The notes beneath the pieces are model-generated. The model was not told the DNA's origin, ran no database searches, and worked only from the letters and a program-made list of their open reading frames with translations. The position numbers and the translations under genes were made by a program. Positions 63,057 to 64,000 of a stretch of 64,000 nt of DNA are shown here, in pieces. Origin of the DNA: Malania oleifera (Eukaryota; Streptophyta; Magnoliopsida; Santalales; Ximeniaceae); contig NC_080421.1 of assembly GCF_029873635.1 (NCBI RefSeq), positions 1,674,001 to 1,738,000 of the forward strand. Direction: 5' to 3'. Position 1 is the first letter of the stretch. Every line of letters begins with the position of its first letter.

Positions 63057-63487
63057 TAATTTTTACTATTGAATAAATGGAACCATAAATTAGCAAATAA
63101 TTGTGTGAATATTTTAATTATGTATTAAACACTTCAGTCATACACTGTTGTAACCTATTTCTTCCTTACTGAGAAGTGTCTCACTCTGTCGATTTACCAA
63201 TCTTTTTAGGTTTTCCAAGTGATTGAGCTTAGATAGCTTTAGGGCAGGGCTAGTTTTTGTGAGTTGGATAACAGAACATATATGTATTTAGTTTTATTTT
63301 TAATATATTTTATTTTGGTTTTGTAATATAAAGAATGAGATTGTATTTATGGGTCTGCATATATAAATATAGAACTCTGGTATTTTGTTGAGGTTACTTA
63401 ATTAATTCCGCTGCGTGAATGGCATCAGAGACGTGTGTTTGGTCTCTTAACACTCCGGGCCCCATTTGATGGGTTCGGGACACTACA

Positions 63488-63719
63488 GATAAATTAGATG
63501 AGGAAAGGTTTTAAATTTATTCATATATGTATTTTATATACAATATAATATTAAATAAATTAATAAGCAATTAACTTGTAAGTCATAAATAACAATCATT
63601 GTCCTAAAGAAAGGATATCACCTATACCTGGGTCTTATTTATAATTTCAATTATCAATATCAATCTCTTATGTAGAGGGACATGTTTGGATTGTTGCCAT
63701 AATAATAAATAAATATATA

Positions 63720-63753
<34 letters not shown>

Positions 63754-64000
63754 TATGAAACTATCAAATTAGTAAGAAGAAGGTATATATATGTAGCATT
63801 GAGCTTAAAAATCTAATAAGTGAATTGACCTTTGGATGTGGTATGAGGGTTTCTTTAAGCAAAAGTTCAATAGGCTTGTATTTTATACATTCTTTAAATT
63901 TAATAGTTTAAAGTCTAAGCCCGAAAAATTAAACAGGTCAACAAGTCAAGAATCGAAATTCAAGTTAAGAACTTGCAAATCAGAATCACTTGAAGGGTGC
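63488..64000. other. Intergenic; no gene seen
   Basis: AT-rich, with one ATT microsatellite (63719-63752). Confidence 0.5.

Larger units (their letters stand above)
61324..63487. mobile_element. Pair of LTR fragments in inverted orientation, enclosing a TRIM element
   Basis: The left end TGTCGCGCCCCGAACCCC and right end GGGTTCGGGACACTACA are the 3' ends of related LTRs facing outwards. Each half carries the conserved landmark in opposite orientation: GAGACACTTCTCAGTAAG (61678) and TTACTGAGAAGTGTCTCAC (63167). Each also has a PBS-like motif (complement of TGGTATCAGAG at 61378-61388; TGGCATCAGAG at 63420-63430). Flanks ATTAA and GATAA match at three of five, so a single insertion event is unproven. 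Confidence 0.55.

Overview
This 64 kb window is nuclear DNA from a flowering plant. The evidence is spliced GT-AG genes with plant-specific products, a chloroplast-targeted protein, very AT-rich intergenic DNA, many microsatellites and a dense load of LTR retrotransposon remnants. The protein set fits a eudicot, but the species cannot be named from sequence alone.

Three plant genes are supported. At the left edge, on the minus strand, are the first two coding exons of GPAT9, the ER glycerol-3-phosphate acyltransferase; the rest lies outside the window. In the centre, on the plus strand, is a complete ten-exon gene for a type II membrane protein of the plant O-fucosyltransferase family (30480-35097, 635 aa). 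About 2 kb downstream on the same strand is a complete eight-exon gene for HCF244, a chloroplast NAD(P)-binding Rossmann protein needed for photosystem II D1 synthesis and assembly (37056-46935, 383 aa). The second HCF244 intron is 5.75 kb long and holds a decayed RTE-type LINE and a 370 bp internal duplication. The three genes are independent housekeeping loci; nothing suggests they act together.

The rest is accessory. From 2.7 to 4.7 kb there are L1-type LINE debris, a small poly(A) insertion and a 91 bp minisatellite. From 7 to 27 kb, and again from 58.8 to 63.5 kb, lie long units that begin TGTAACGACC or similar, end in CA and are mostly flanked by 5 bp target-site duplications. They are best read as solo LTRs of about 1.9-2.5 kb. 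One locus is nested three deep (16973-24222). A 654 bp TRIM element with two 167 bp LTRs, PBS, PPT and TAAAG target-site duplication sits at 61934-62587, inside an inverted pair of LTR fragments.

The most striking signal is in one of these LTR families. Four copies carry eight or nine copies of the 10 bp palindrome TCGTCGACGA immediately upstream of a TATAAATA box. The spacing is nearly fixed (about 21, 25, 20, 45, 21, 24, 21 bp, then 9 bp to TATA) and is kept in both orientations. It looks like a helically phased operator array or a CpG methylation cassette. Copies also share GT-AG splice-like signals, a KpnI-type palindrome and, at matching positions, tandem repeats whose sequences differ from copy to copy. 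No bacterial, organellar or RNA genes were found.
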